Shown: positions 56,295 to 63,581 of the stretch, in pieces
How positions within the stretch are numbered: position 1 is the stretch's first letter
How the letters are laid out: each line of letters starts with the position of its first letter
NCBI RefSeq assembly: GCF_022811705.1
Contig: NZ_CP094528.1
Location: forward strand, 2,108,001-2,172,000
DNA: 64,000 nucleotides
From: Agromyces larvae
GTDB lineage: Bacteria; Actinomycetota; Actinomycetes; Actinomycetales; Microbacteriaceae
Direction: 5' to 3'
The notes under the pieces: generated by a model
What the model was told of the DNA's origin: nothing
Database searches by the model: none
What the model saw: the letters and a program-made list of their open reading frames with translations, nothing else
Translations under genes and position numbers: made by a program

Positions 56295-56316
56295 GGCACT
56301 GCGGAACCGCAGTGCC
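56295..56316 (-). promoter_or_regulatory. Hairpin in the rpsL leader
   Basis: GGCACTGCGG (56295-56304) and CCGCAGTGCC (56307-56316) form a perfect stem, with a further CACC/GGTG pairing outside it. Role unknown. Confidence 0.5.
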
Positions 56317-56453
56317 TTCGGTGGTGGGTATGCCGTGGGGGCCCGTTCCGGCGATGGCGCCGGAAGCCCTGAGGTGCGCTGCTGAGAACCCGGCCCGGCG
56401 ATCGGTCTCCCGAGCGCAGGACGCAGGCGCGCGACAACGCGCACACCCGATCA

Positions 56454-56482
56454 ATGGTAATGCGACGTAACGCGGTGGTCAA
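56454..56482 (-). promoter_or_regulatory. str operon promoter
   Basis: TTGACC (56477-56482) and TACCAT (56454-56459) on the minus strand with a 17-bp spacer. One of the best consensus promoters in the window. The start of transcription should be near 56446. Confidence 0.7.
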
Positions 56483-56543
56483 ATGAGCGCGGATGCTCCG
56501 GGGCGATGTTCGCCGAGAGCGTCAACGGCGGCGATCAGGCGCG

Positions 56544-57200
56544 TCAGCCCGGCCAGCCCGGGGCATCCAGCTCGCGGTCGAGATCGGCCAGCAGATCGGC
56601 CACCTGCGGTTCGACCAGCCGCTCCACCGCATTCGAGATGCGGTAGCGGTGCTGCGCGAGCTCGACGCAGATGCGCCGGCCGAGCTGCTTGGCGAACTCG
56701 TCCGCCAGGCGCACCTCCTCGCGCAGCGCCTCCTTCTCCTCGGGGGTGAACGGCCGCGGCGCCGGCTCGGCCGATTCGGCGGCGGCCGCCGCCTCGAGAC
56801 CCGACAGGGTGAACAGGAACGGCTGGTCGGGCACCGGCTCGGGGTCGAGGTCGAGCCCGCGGAACTCGGGATCCAGGCCTTCACCGGCGCGGTACGGGCG
56901 GCGCGCCTTGCGCTCTTCGGCGAGGCGGATCTCACGGTGCAGCATCGGCAGGTTGCGGGCCGTGTAATCATCGACGGCGTCGTCGATGACGCCCTTCATG
57001 CGCATCGAGAAGGCGTGCTGCACGGGATGCGGCACGTCGACGTCGAGCCCGGCCGCCGCGAGGATCGGCGACCCGAAGCACTTCTGGCACAGCCGCACCC
57101 GACCCCGGTGCGTGCCGGGGCGCCACCGCGGCAGCCAGCGCAGCCAGCTGTCGACCTCGTGGCTCACTCGCGCCTCGATGGACCCCTCCACGCGGTTCAC
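56544..57200 (-). CDS. Conserved-looking cytoplasmic protein of unknown function with a CxxC pair
   Basis: 218 residues from the GTG at 57200, which directly follows the TAG of the upstream gene; an ATG at 57215, overlapping that gene by 14 bp, is an equal candidate. RVRLCQKCFGSPILAAAGLDV holds a CxxC that could be half of a zinc site, and the region FSMRMKGVIDDAVDDYTARNLPMLHREIRLAEERKA is helical. The C-terminal third (TPEEKEALREEVRLADEFAKQLGRRICVELAQHRYRI) is predicted helical, with a Pro/Glu-rich linker between. No family is recognised. It probably forms a two-gene unit with the membrane protein upstream. Confidence 0.6.
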   Translation of the reverse strand: MNRVEGSIEARVSHEVDSWLRWLPRWRPGTHRGRVRLCQKCFGSPILAAAGLDVDVPHPVQHAFSMRMKGVIDDAVDDYTARNLPMLHREIRLAEERKARRPYRAGEGLDPEFRGLDLDPEPVPDQPFLFTLSGLEAAAAAESAEPAPRPFTPEEKEALREEVRLADEFAKQLGRRICVELAQHRYRISNAVERLVEPQVADLLADLDRELDAPGWPG

Positions 57201-57201
57201 C

Positions 57202-57681
57202 CTACTCGGCTCCATCGCGCTCCCACGGCCACCGCGGTCGGTCCATTCCGGCGGCGCGCCCGCGCGCGACGAGCACCGCGACGGATGCCACGACCGCCGC
57301 GAGCACCGGAACGAGCACCCCGAACCATCCGATGCCGAAGGCGAACCCGAAGACGACGCTCGCGGCGACCGATCCGGTCGTCGACAGCGCATGGCCGACG
57401 ATCGCGACCGCGACCAGCGCCGCCCAGGCGGCCAGCGCCGACCAGACGACGGTGCCGGCCATTCGGTCGGGACGGCGCAGTCGGAAGCCGAGCACCACGA
57501 GCAGGGCGGCCACGGATGCTCCGAGCGAAAGCGGCCCGACGAGCACGCCCACGGCGGGGTCGCCGACGACCTCGGCGTCGGTGGCGAGGCTCACCAGCCC
57601 GAACGCGCACACCACCAGCGCGAGGTCGAGCGCGGCGGCGAAACCGGCGACGACCCACGCGTCGTTCCTCGAGGCGGGCAC
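57202..57681 (-). CDS. Four-helix integral membrane protein of unknown function
   Basis: 159 residues with four hydrophobic segments (AAALDLALVVCAFGLVSLA, VLVGPLSLGASVAALLVVLGF, WSALAAWAALVAVAIVGHALS, FGIGWFGVLVPVLAAVVASVAVLVA) and a short basic cytoplasmic tail ending PRWPWERDGAE. DUF3054-like small actinobacterial membrane proteins have this layout, but I see no decisive motif. It is divergent from the gene at 57747. Confidence 0.65.
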   Translation of the reverse strand: MPASRNDAWVVAGFAAALDLALVVCAFGLVSLATDAEVVGDPAVGVLVGPLSLGASVAALLVVLGFRLRRPDRMAGTVVWSALAAWAALVAVAIVGHALSTTGSVAASVVFGFAFGIGWFGVLVPVLAAVVASVAVLVARGRAAGMDRPRWPWERDGAE

Positions 57682-57703
57682 CCTTCGAGGGTACGCGCTC
57701 GGT

Positions 57704-57709
57704 TATGCT
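57704..57709 (+). promoter_or_regulatory. Possible -10 box for the 57747 gene
   Basis: TATGCT, with transcription expected near 57716 and GCAGGGG as the ribosome binding site before the ATG. No convincing -35. Confidence 0.4.
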
Positions 57710-57746
57710 GCCCGAGGCGCCGCAGGCGCCCGGAACGCAGGGGATC

Positions 57747-58469
57747 ATGTCGAGCATCGGATACGAGGCGCACGTCGACCGCGCCAGGGTCGCGCGCGCG
57801 AAGCGCTGGAACGGGTGGATCCTCGCGGTGAGCGCGATCTTCGCCGCGGGTCTCGTCGTCGTCTCCGTGATGATGTTCGTCGACGACGGGTGGCCGATCG
57901 GGATCCTCGCAGCGCTCGGCGCGCTCGCGGCGGTGCTGTCCGTGGTCGCCGCCGTCCAGCGCGGACGCGCCCAGCGTCTGCTCACGGCGGGCGGCGAAGG
58001 GCTCGCTCTCGCCGTCTCGGACGACGGGGTGCGCATGGCCGGCGCCCCGCTCATCCCGTGGAGCGAGATCGTCTTCGTCGGCGTGCTCGACGACCGAAGC
58101 CGGTCCGCGCGGATGGCCCGCCTCCCGCTGTCGGGCGTGCTCGCCGGCGCCGCGCTCAAGGCCGGCAGCGGGACGCTGCTCTGCGAGCTCGGCGTCCGCG
58201 ACGGCACCGCACTGAAGCAGGCGTTCGCCGGGGCACCCGGCTCCGAGCGGGTGAGCCTGTGGGACCCGTTCGACGGCGTTCGCCGCGGGCTCATCCCCAT
58301 GCTGCTCGACGCGGTGCTCGACGACGGCACCGCCCAGCAGTCGGCCCAGGTGCTGATGGACGCGGCGGCGCGCCGCGGCATCCCGACCGCCCGCTTCACC
58401 GGGATCTTCGACTACTTCAGCTGGAAGAACCCGATGCTCGACCACAAGTGGCCGACACCGGCGGCCTGA
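57747..58469 (+). CDS. Membrane protein with PH-like cytoplasmic domain, unknown function
   Basis: 240 residues. Two membrane segments (GWILAVSAIFAAGLVVVSVMMFV and IGILAALGALAAVLSVVAAV) lie before residue 70. The rest includes GLALAVSDDGVRMAGAPLIPWSEIVFVGVLDD, which has the strand-turn-strand and W-SEI pattern of bacterial PH-like domains. The C-terminal end (FTGIFDYFSWKNPMLDHKW) is distinctive. It is followed 35 bp later by another two-helix membrane protein, and the two probably form an operon. Confidence 0.65.
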   Translation: MSSIGYEAHVDRARVARAKRWNGWILAVSAIFAAGLVVVSVMMFVDDGWPIGILAALGALAAVLSVVAAVQRGRAQRLLTAGGEGLALAVSDDGVRMAGAPLIPWSEIVFVGVLDDRSRSARMARLPLSGVLAGAALKAGSGTLLCELGVRDGTALKQAFAGAPGSERVSLWDPFDGVRRGLIPMLLDAVLDDGTAQQSAQVLMDAAARRGIPTARFTGIFDYFSWKNPMLDHKWPTPAA

Positions 58470-58504
58470 CGCGCTCTCACCGCTGCCTCCGAGAAGGACC
58501 GAAC

Positions 58505-59140
58505 ATGAAACTCTCCCCCGAGGAACTCCCCTTCGCTGCGATCCCCGACGAAGTGCGCCAGGTCCGTTCGATGCCGAAGACGATCGTCGCGATCCTGTTG
58601 ACCGTCGCGGGCCTCGTCGGCGCCGTGCTCGCCGTGCTGAACTACGACTGGCTCCTCGCCGACGCCGCGTCGTGGGAGGGCCGCCGCTCGGGCGGGCGCG
58701 GCCTGGTCGCCCCCGGCGTGGTGGTGCTCAGCCTCGGCGCCGCCGCCTACGGCATCTCACTGCTCGTCACCTGGTCGCACAGTTGGGAGCGGGTCGCGAC
58801 CGGCACCCGGCTGCGCAAGCTCACCGCGCAGCGACTCCAGCTCGCCGCCGCCGACGCACCGGCCGTGCTCGAGCGGTTCCGCAGCGGCGACCCCCGCCTG
58901 TACCTGCCGCTGCCCGCGGGCCGCGGATCGGTCGCGTGCGCCCTGTGGATCGCGAAGGCCGACGGCATCGGCTACGGCACGGTCAGCGGGAAGGTCGGCA
59001 ACGCCTGGCAGCCGCTGCCGGCGGCCGTCCTGCGCGAGAACGCCTTCGTCGCACTGCGCGAAGTGCCGCTCGACGGGTTCACCAAGCCCGCGTCGACCGC
59101 CGCGGTGAAGGGGTTCCTCGACCCGTTCCTGCGGGGCTGA
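58505..59140 (+). CDS. Two-helix membrane protein of unknown function
   Basis: 211 residues. Membrane segments at about 25-45 (TIVAILLTVAGLVGAVLAVL) and 68-90 (LVAPGVVVLSLGAAAYGISLLVTW), then a soluble domain of about 115 residues (LYLPLPAGRGSVACALWIAKADGIGYGTV, PLPAAVLRENAFVALREVPLDGF). AGAAGGA lies before the ATG. The layout echoes its upstream neighbour, so the two may interact. No family recognised. Confidence 0.6.
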   Translation: MKLSPEELPFAAIPDEVRQVRSMPKTIVAILLTVAGLVGAVLAVLNYDWLLADAASWEGRRSGGRGLVAPGVVVLSLGAAAYGISLLVTWSHSWERVATGTRLRKLTAQRLQLAAADAPAVLERFRSGDPRLYLPLPAGRGSVACALWIAKADGIGYGTVSGKVGNAWQPLPAAVLRENAFVALREVPLDGFTKPASTAAVKGFLDPFLRG

Positions 59141-59176
59141 GCGCGGATCCGCGTTCGGCTGAGATCGCTCGCCGGG

Positions 59177-59236
59177 CTCAGCCCTCGCCGTCGGGGCGCA
59201 GCCCTCGCCGTCGGGGCTCAGCCCTCGCCGTCGGGC
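59177..59236. repeat. Three tandem 20-bp repeats over the stop codon of the 59218 gene
   Basis: GCCCTCGCCGTCGGGGCGCA, GCCCTCGCCGTCGGGGCTCA and a third shortened copy follow each other from 59181. On the minus strand each unit encodes the PDGEG end, so the first stop codon is followed by duplicate C-terminal sequence. Confidence 0.8.
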
Positions 59237-59565
59237 GACCAGCCGGGGAACCCGGCGCAGCCGACCGTGAGACGGATGAACCCGTCGGTCTTGTCGGTGA
59301 GGACCGCGTAGGAGGCGGCCGCATCGCCGCGGTCGACGGCCTCCTGCATGCGGTCGAGGTTGCGCAGCGCCGTCGGCAGCCACTGCGTGAAGGGGCCGTC
59401 GGGCAGACCGCTCGGGTCTTCGGCCAGGATGCCCCGGACCGCGCGGATCGCCCGGGACAGTTCGGGCAGATCCTGCGGGCGGTAGGCGGCCGAGAGGCTG
59501 ACCGCGATCAGCTCGGTCACGGGCGCCTGCAGGCGAGCGCAGCGCTCGGCGAGCGTGTCGCTCAT
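59218..59565 (-). CDS. Small helical protein of unknown function paired with an immunity-like gene
   Basis: 115 residues, rich in Ala and Leu, mainly helical (LAERCARLQAPVTELIAVSLSAAYR, LPELSRAIRAVRGILAE, WLPTALRNLDRMQEAVDRGDAAASYAVL), ending TVGCAGFPGWSPDGEG with one Cys. The start overlaps the stop of the upstream Tdi1-like gene by 4 bp, so the two are likely coupled. No family recognised. Its stop lies in a 20-bp tandem repeat. Confidence 0.6.
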   Translation of the reverse strand: MSDTLAERCARLQAPVTELIAVSLSAAYRPQDLPELSRAIRAVRGILAEDPSGLPDGPFTQWLPTALRNLDRMQEAVDRGDAAASYAVLTDKTDGFIRLTVGCAGFPGWSPDGEG

Positions 59566-60437
59566 CGGCCGCCCCCGTTCAGATCGAACTTCTCACGCGG
59601 GGTGCGCACCCCGTCGCGGAACGCGCCGAGCCCCGCCTCGAAGTCGACGGCCGAGCCCACGAACAGCACCGACTCGTCGGGCGCGACGTAGATCTTGCCG
59701 CCGCCGCGCGCCACGTGCACGACGCAGACCCCGAGCCCGTCGGGCAGGTCGATGACGTTCAGGGTCGCGTTCTGCGTCAGCTTCGCGAAGAGCTCGTGAC
59801 CGACCTCGACGAGTCGGTCGCGGCTCGCACCGGCACCCGCACCGGCTGCGCCGGAGGCATCCGTCGCTCCTTCGCCGAACGCGACCACCCCGCGCACCTG
59901 CGGCACACCCGCGAGCCGGACGATGAGCGCGAGGTGCTCCCAGAGCCCGCCGAGCTGCAGGTGATCGGCGGTGTTCGGCCCGCCGAGGGCGAGCAGCGGC
60001 ACGAAGCCGAAGCACTCCTCGAAGCCGGGCACGCCGTCGCGGTCGCGGGCAGCCGGGTACGGCTCCCACTCCCAGGCGGACTCCCGCTCGGCGGGATTCT
60101 CGAGGTGGGCGACCAGTTCGTCGAAACCCACGCCCTCGATCACGTCGAGCACACCCCAGCGCGGCTTGACCAGCAGGTACAGACCGTTCGCGTGCACGAT
60201 CAGATCGCCGAGACCCGTCGCGAACAGCACCGTCGAGCCCTCGGGGAGCCCCAGCACGCCGTCGAGCATCTCGGCCGCCCGGGCCGGATCGACCAGCCGG
60301 AAGTACCCGTCACCGACGAGGCCGGCACCGTAGCGACGCCAGCTGTCGACCACCTCGGCGGGTACCTGCCCCGCGAACCGGGCGATCGTCTCGTCGGAGA
60401 TCGGCGCGACTGGGTCGAAACTGCGGAACGAAGTCAT
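59562..60437 (-). CDS. GAD-like/DUF1851 (T6SS immunity Tdi1-type) protein
   Basis: 291 residues. About 15-110 resembles a GAD-like domain (VPAEVVDSWRRYGAGLVGDGYFRLVDPARAAEMLDGVL, FATGLGDLIVHANGLYLL). About 120-180 resembles the DUF1851/Tdi1 C-terminal domain (GFEECFGFVPLLALGGPNTADHLQLGGLWEHLALIVRLAG), a family that includes an immunity protein against a type VI effector. After an Ala/Gly linker (DASGAAGAGAGA) a further domain of about 85 residues (HELFAKLTQNATLNVIDLPDGLGVCVVHVARGGGKIYVA) has no known match. Domain calls are from memory of the families. It fits an immunity role beside a toxin-like module 450 bp away, but no cognate toxin is identified. Confidence 0.65.
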   Translation of the reverse strand: MTSFRSFDPVAPISDETIARFAGQVPAEVVDSWRRYGAGLVGDGYFRLVDPARAAEMLDGVLGLPEGSTVLFATGLGDLIVHANGLYLLVKPRWGVLDVIEGVGFDELVAHLENPAERESAWEWEPYPAARDRDGVPGFEECFGFVPLLALGGPNTADHLQLGGLWEHLALIVRLAGVPQVRGVVAFGEGATDASGAAGAGAGASRDRLVEVGHELFAKLTQNATLNVIDLPDGLGVCVVHVARGGGKIYVAPDESVLFVGSAVDFEAGLGAFRDGVRTPREKFDLNGGGR

Positions 60438-60578
60438 GCGGGGTCTTCCTGGTTCGGGTGACTGGCCGACGCGACGCGTCGCCCCGCGGAAGTCTACCCA
60501 TCGCACGGGCCGCGGGAATGGGGAGGGCTGCCCATGTGGACAGGGTGGACTGCCGGGGGTCGCGCCTCACCCGGTTGC

Positions 60579-60860
60579 TCAGCGGCCCGGCGCGTCCACG
60601 CCGGCCTCCACGAACGGCAGTACAAGCACGTCGTACTGTGCGTCGGTGAGCTGGCCGCGCTGCAGCACCGCCCGCGCCGCGATCACGCCGACGCTCTTCG
60701 CGTCGGCATGCAGCCCAGGGCGTGCGCTGTTCAGTTCCTCGGCTCGTGGCAGCAGCGACTCGCGCACCAGGTGTTCGAGTTCGGAGTTCTCCGCCGCCGA
60801 CGGACGGGTCGCCCGGCTGGCCTCCTTGCCGCCAGCGCGGCGCAGCCCCCAACGAGGTGG
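60579..60860 (-). pseudogene. 5'-truncated copy of the 125-residue paralog family
   Basis: Read on the minus strand from about 60850, a frame without start codon gives GKEASRATRPSAAENSELEH, then LVRESLLPRAEELNSARP, and ends QLTDAQYDVLVLPFVEAGVDAPGR with a stop at 60579. This aligns with the middle and C-terminal parts of the proteins at 61445 and 63168 (RKEAKLSASEFSNLD; QLNVEQYDALVAPFAVVEV). The N-terminal half is missing and the frame breaks where the toxin-like module starts. A GTG at about 60767 could still start a 62-residue product. It is diverged from the intact copies and so is older than the relic at 63582. Confidence 0.65.
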
Positions 60861-60886
60861 TGCTCCCCGGCGACGAGGTGCTGCCG

Positions 60887-61423
60887 ATGGAACGCGCCCT
60901 CGCCCTTCGCGGCGGCGGCGACGGCTACACGCTGGTCACCGTCGACTACGGTCGGGAGTTCCCCCTGGCGACGTCCGCTTCGGCCGAGGAGGCCGTCGGC
61001 ACCCTGCTCGAGTACGTCGATCGCGAGCTCCCTGCGCCCCGATCGGCGAGCGCCGCAGAGCTGAACGCGCTGGCCGCAGCCGCCGACCCGCACTACACCG
61101 AACTCGCCGGCCGACTCGGTCAAGGCTCGCTGCTCATCTCGCTCCCCGCCGAGCTCGTCCTCGACCGCATCGGAGCGCTCGACGGCGTCTACCTGTTCCC
61201 CGCCGGAACACCGGTCGAGGCACGTTCGCTTCCACCGACCTCGCTGCGCGACGGCGCGCGCCTGCACCGGTTCACCACCGCCGGCGACGTCCTCGTCCAC
61301 GCCGAACTCGTCGCCCCGTGGTTCGGCCAGCCCGGTGGCGGCCTGCGGTTCCGACTCGCGGAGGACTTCCGTGGGATCCGCGACCTGGTCGTCACCGGCG
61401 CGCTGCAGCGACTCGCGGACTGA
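60887..61423 (+). CDS. Orphan TNT-type (NAD+ glycohydrolase-like) toxin module
   Basis: 178 residues from the ATG at 60887; recognisable toxin sequence starts upstream near 60852 without a clear start codon. The C-terminal 95 residues match the TNT domain of M. tuberculosis CpnT by eye: LVLDRIGALDGVYLFPAGTP, then ARSLPPTSLRDGARLHRFT, then AELVAPWFGQPGGGLRFRL. The Arg, Tyr, His and GQPGGG Gln positions expected in TNT are present. TNT enzymes hydrolyse NAD+ and kill target cells. There is no signal, delivery or pretoxin domain and no ribosome binding site, so this looks like a detached toxin tip; the residues before the TNT core (about 1-85) may be the end of a former linker. It is the only plus-strand gene of this locus. 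Confidence 0.7.
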   Translation: MERALALRGGGDGYTLVTVDYGREFPLATSASAEEAVGTLLEYVDRELPAPRSASAAELNALAAAADPHYTELAGRLGQGSLLISLPAELVLDRIGALDGVYLFPAGTPVEARSLPPTSLRDGARLHRFTTAGDVLVHAELVAPWFGQPGGGLRFRLAEDFRGIRDLVVTGALQRLAD

Positions 61424-61444
61424 CGCGAGTACTGCCGTTCGCGT

Positions 61445-61819
61445 TCAGGCGTCGTGAGCGGGAATCGGGACCTCGACCACCGCGAACGGCGCGACGAGCG
61501 CGTCGTACTGCTCGACGTTCAACTGAGTACGACGAGCGATGCCGTGTGCGGCGAAGAGGGTGTCGTGGATGGCCGCGCTCAGCGCGCCGTCGCCAAGTGC
61601 GGCGAGTTCTTCGTGCCGCGGCCGGACCGCATCGCGCACGCGCTTGTCGAGGTTGCTGAACTCCGAGGCTGACAGCTTCGCCTCCTTCCTCGCCGCGATG
61701 CGCGGCGCCGGGCCGAGACGCTTTCCCGCTTCGCGGACACGGGCGAACTGGTCGGCGGACAACGTGGAAACCGCCGTGAGGAAGGCGTCGAGCGAGCCGT
61801 CTGGATCGAGCGTAGGCAT
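61445..61819 (-). CDS. Immunity-locus paralog A, unknown function (125-residue family)
   Basis: 124 residues, helical, no membrane segment. Key blocks are DAFLTAVSTLSADQFARVREAGKRLG (N-terminus), ARKEAKLSASEFSNLDKRVRDAV, ALSAAIHDTLFAAHGIARRTQL and VEQYDALVAPFAVVEVPIP. A second intact copy is at 63168, a truncated one at 60579 and a frameshifted one at 63582, so the family is expanding here. It is adjacent to, and convergent with, the TNT module (21 bp between stop codons). Its position suggests immunity or a toxin-associated role; that is inference. No known family recognised. Confidence 0.7.
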   Translation of the reverse strand: MPTLDPDGSLDAFLTAVSTLSADQFARVREAGKRLGPAPRIAARKEAKLSASEFSNLDKRVRDAVRPRHEELAALGDGALSAAIHDTLFAAHGIARRTQLNVEQYDALVAPFAVVEVPIPAHDA

Positions 61820-61865
61820 GACGCCAGCCTAGGGAAAAGCGACAGCAGCCGTGAACCGGAAGCAG

Positions 61866-62288
61866 TCAGCGATCGCGGCCCTCGACCGCGAAGGCGACCA
61901 GCCCAACGCGAGCCGCCGTACCGTCGGGCACGGTGAGGCGCCACGCTTCGTCAGGAGCGACCAGCGTGAGCGCACCTGCGCCGGGTTCGATCTGGAACCC
62001 CGGCGGCAGTGTGTCACCGCGGTGGACGACCTGCACATCCGACCGGACGAGGAACCGAAGGAAGTCGACGATCAGTTCCAGCTCGTCCGCCGTCGCGCGT
62101 TCGCGCTCCGCCGACGAGCGGGACTTGAGGTTCAGTGAGAACCGCCCGCCGACGGAACGAACCAGGTAGAGCACCTCCATGTCGCCGACGGCGAGCAGTG
62201 CCTCGTGCCACTCGAACCGCTCGTAGCGCGCGGCCGAGAGCGCGGCCACGAAACGCGGATCGGTCGCGAGTGCCTCGAGATCAGGCAT
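61866..62288 (-). CDS. Possible Imm61-like immunity protein
   Basis: 140 residues of mixed strand/helix: ARYERFEWHEALLAVGDMEVLYLVRSVGGRFSLNLKSRSSAERERATADELELIVDFLRFLVRSDV, then PPGFQIEPGAGALTLVAPDEAWRLTV. The overall pattern (aromatic strand pair, charged helix with VRSDV, PPGF and a final beta hairpin) recalls Immunity protein 61, but I cannot confirm it without a profile search. The ATG overlaps the stop of the 62281 gene by 8 bp, so the two are probably translated together. Confidence 0.6.
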   Translation of the reverse strand: MPDLEALATDPRFVAALSAARYERFEWHEALLAVGDMEVLYLVRSVGGRFSLNLKSRSSAERERATADELELIVDFLRFLVRSDVQVVHRGDTLPPGFQIEPGAGALTLVAPDEAWRLTVPDGTAARVGLVAFAVEGRDR

Positions 62289-62571
62289 CGGGCGCGTCGA
62301 CCGGGGTCATCGCATCGATCTTGTCGAGGTTCAGGATGTACGCCTCACGACGCACCTCACCCGTACGCTTCGCGATGAAGATCGCGAGGTTGTCGTTGCG
62401 GTTGAACTGCACATGGCCGTCCACGAGGTACTCGCGAGAACCCCACGTCGGAAGAACATCGTCCGCGTCCTCGTACCACTCCGACCCGATGTGCAGGTGG
62501 CCCGAGATCGCCGGCGGATGCTCGCCGAAGTGCTGCTCGAGCGACCGCCGCGCCTCCTGGATCGTCACCAC
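62281..62571 (-). CDS. Small protein of unknown function, second duplicated family of the locus
   Basis: 96 residues. GTG at 62571 follows AGGAGG at 8 nt, an excellent ribosome binding site. ISGHLHIGSEWYEDADDVLPTWGSREYLVDG, then NDNLAIFIAKRTGEVRREAY. The closing strand pair with KRTGEVRRE recalls YrhB/Imm35-type small immunity proteins, but the match is weak. Another copy begins at the right edge (63844) and a relic lies at about 63740-63838. It starts 4 bases after the stop of the frameshifted gene upstream. Confidence 0.65.
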   Translation of the reverse strand: MVTIQEARRSLEQHFGEHPPAISGHLHIGSEWYEDADDVLPTWGSREYLVDGHVQFNRNDNLAIFIAKRTGEVRREAYILNLDKIDAMTPVDAPDA

Positions 62572-62574
62572 GCG

Positions 62575-63140
62575 TCACGCCTCCTGGTCGACATCGTCTT
62601 CGTCGTTGCTCAGCCATTCTCGCACCGCACCCAACGGCGCGTGCGGGTCGGGCCAGAGCCCCGCAGCCGGGAGCAGCACGCTCGAATGCGGGAGTCGCGC
62701 GCTCTGCTGCGGGAGCGCTGCGACCGGAGGGAGGGAGGATTCGAACCGACGGAGGCCCTCCTCGAGACGCCAGTTCTGGTCCTCCTCGCCGTCCAGCGGT
62801 TGTTCGCGGCGATCTCGCGATCGATCATCTCGCGGGGGCGGTCCGCCATGTCCGTGCTGCGGCTCCACTGCTCCACGAGGGAGCGCTCGGACGCGATGTC
62901 GGGCTTGGCCGTCTTCACGACCTCGGAGGTCGGGACGAGATCGTCGACGCGCAACACCTCGATGTCCCCGCGCTTCGGGTCGTTGAAGTACATGCGGTCG
63001 AGGTACTTCGATGCGTCGTCGAGCTGTGAGAACTGGCGTCGCGTGCCATCGGCCCGCACCCAGTCGGAGGCGATCGTCGGAAGGTACCGACCCTCGAAAG
63101 CGCACGGTGGGCTGATCCAGCATCGTGATTCTTCCGACAC
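62575..63140 (-). pseudogene. Frameshifted gene of unknown function
   Basis: Two overlapping frames join into one protein of about 185 residues. Frame one starts at GTG 63140 (VSEESRCWISPPCAFEGRYL) and runs through LDDASKYLDRMYFND, LVPTSEVVKTAKPDIASERSL and REMIDREIAANNRW, then becomes Arg/Ser-rich nonsense ending at 62610. Frame two continues sensibly from the same point as EEDQNWRLEEGLRRFESSLP, through HAPLGAVREWLSND to the stop at 62575, 4 bases before the next gene. The switch is near 62785-62800 and needs loss of one base (or gain of two). It is either a true inactivating mutation or an assembly error. No family recognised. Confidence 0.7.
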
Positions 63141-63167
63141 GGCGGTCGGTGTCGACGTTCCCGAGCG

Positions 63168-63545
63168 CTACTCGTCGATCGGTTGGTCGGCCTCGGGCGC
63201 GATCGCACCCGCGACGATGAACGGCCCGACGAGCGCCAGGTACTCCTCGGACGAGAGACGCGTCCGACGTACGATGCCGTGCGCCGCCGAAAGCGTGTCC
63301 GATACTGCCGAAGACACCGCACCCGGGCCGGCGGCGGACAACGCCTCGTGCAAGGGCTCGAGGAGCGCACGCACCCGATGGTCGAGCGCGCTGAAGTCGG
63401 CCGCGGACAACTTCGCGGCCTTCCGCGCCGCCGACCGTGCCTTCGCACCGATCCGTCGCGCCTCACTCAAGACCGTCGCGAACTGTTCAGGCGTGAACGA
63501 CGCCACCGAATCGAGGAACGCGTCCAGTTCTGCCGATGCCGCCAT
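63168..63545 (-). CDS. Immunity-locus paralog B, unknown function (125-residue family)
   Basis: 125 residues: LDAFLDSVASFTPEQFATVLSEARRIG, ARKAAKLSAADFSALDHRVRALLEPLHEAL, VSSAVSDTLSAAHGIVRRTRLSSEEYLALVGPF. It aligns end to end with paralog A at 61445 and is clearly diverged from it, so the duplication is old. The ATG at 63545 follows GTGAGGGAC; a longer in-frame start exists but has no paralog support. 27 bp before the frameshifted gene. Confidence 0.7.
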   Translation of the reverse strand: MAASAELDAFLDSVASFTPEQFATVLSEARRIGAKARSAARKAAKLSAADFSALDHRVRALLEPLHEALSAAGPGAVSSAVSDTLSAAHGIVRRTRLSSEEYLALVGPFIVAGAIAPEADQPIDE

Positions 63546-63581
63546 GTCCCTCACCCTCCCACGCCGCACGACCTGAGCGAT

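Larger units (their letters stand above)
56235..56543. other. str operon leader and promoter region
   Basis: No gene is supported. On the minus strand it holds the rpsL promoter, a leader of about 210 nt with one perfect hairpin, and the ribosome binding site AAGGAG before the S12 ATG. Confidence 0.6.

Noticed and set aside
60722..60886. Longer N-terminus for the TNT module
   Set aside because: Translation there is Arg/Pro/Ser-rich and is the antisense of the truncated paralog, so it is probably not real protein.
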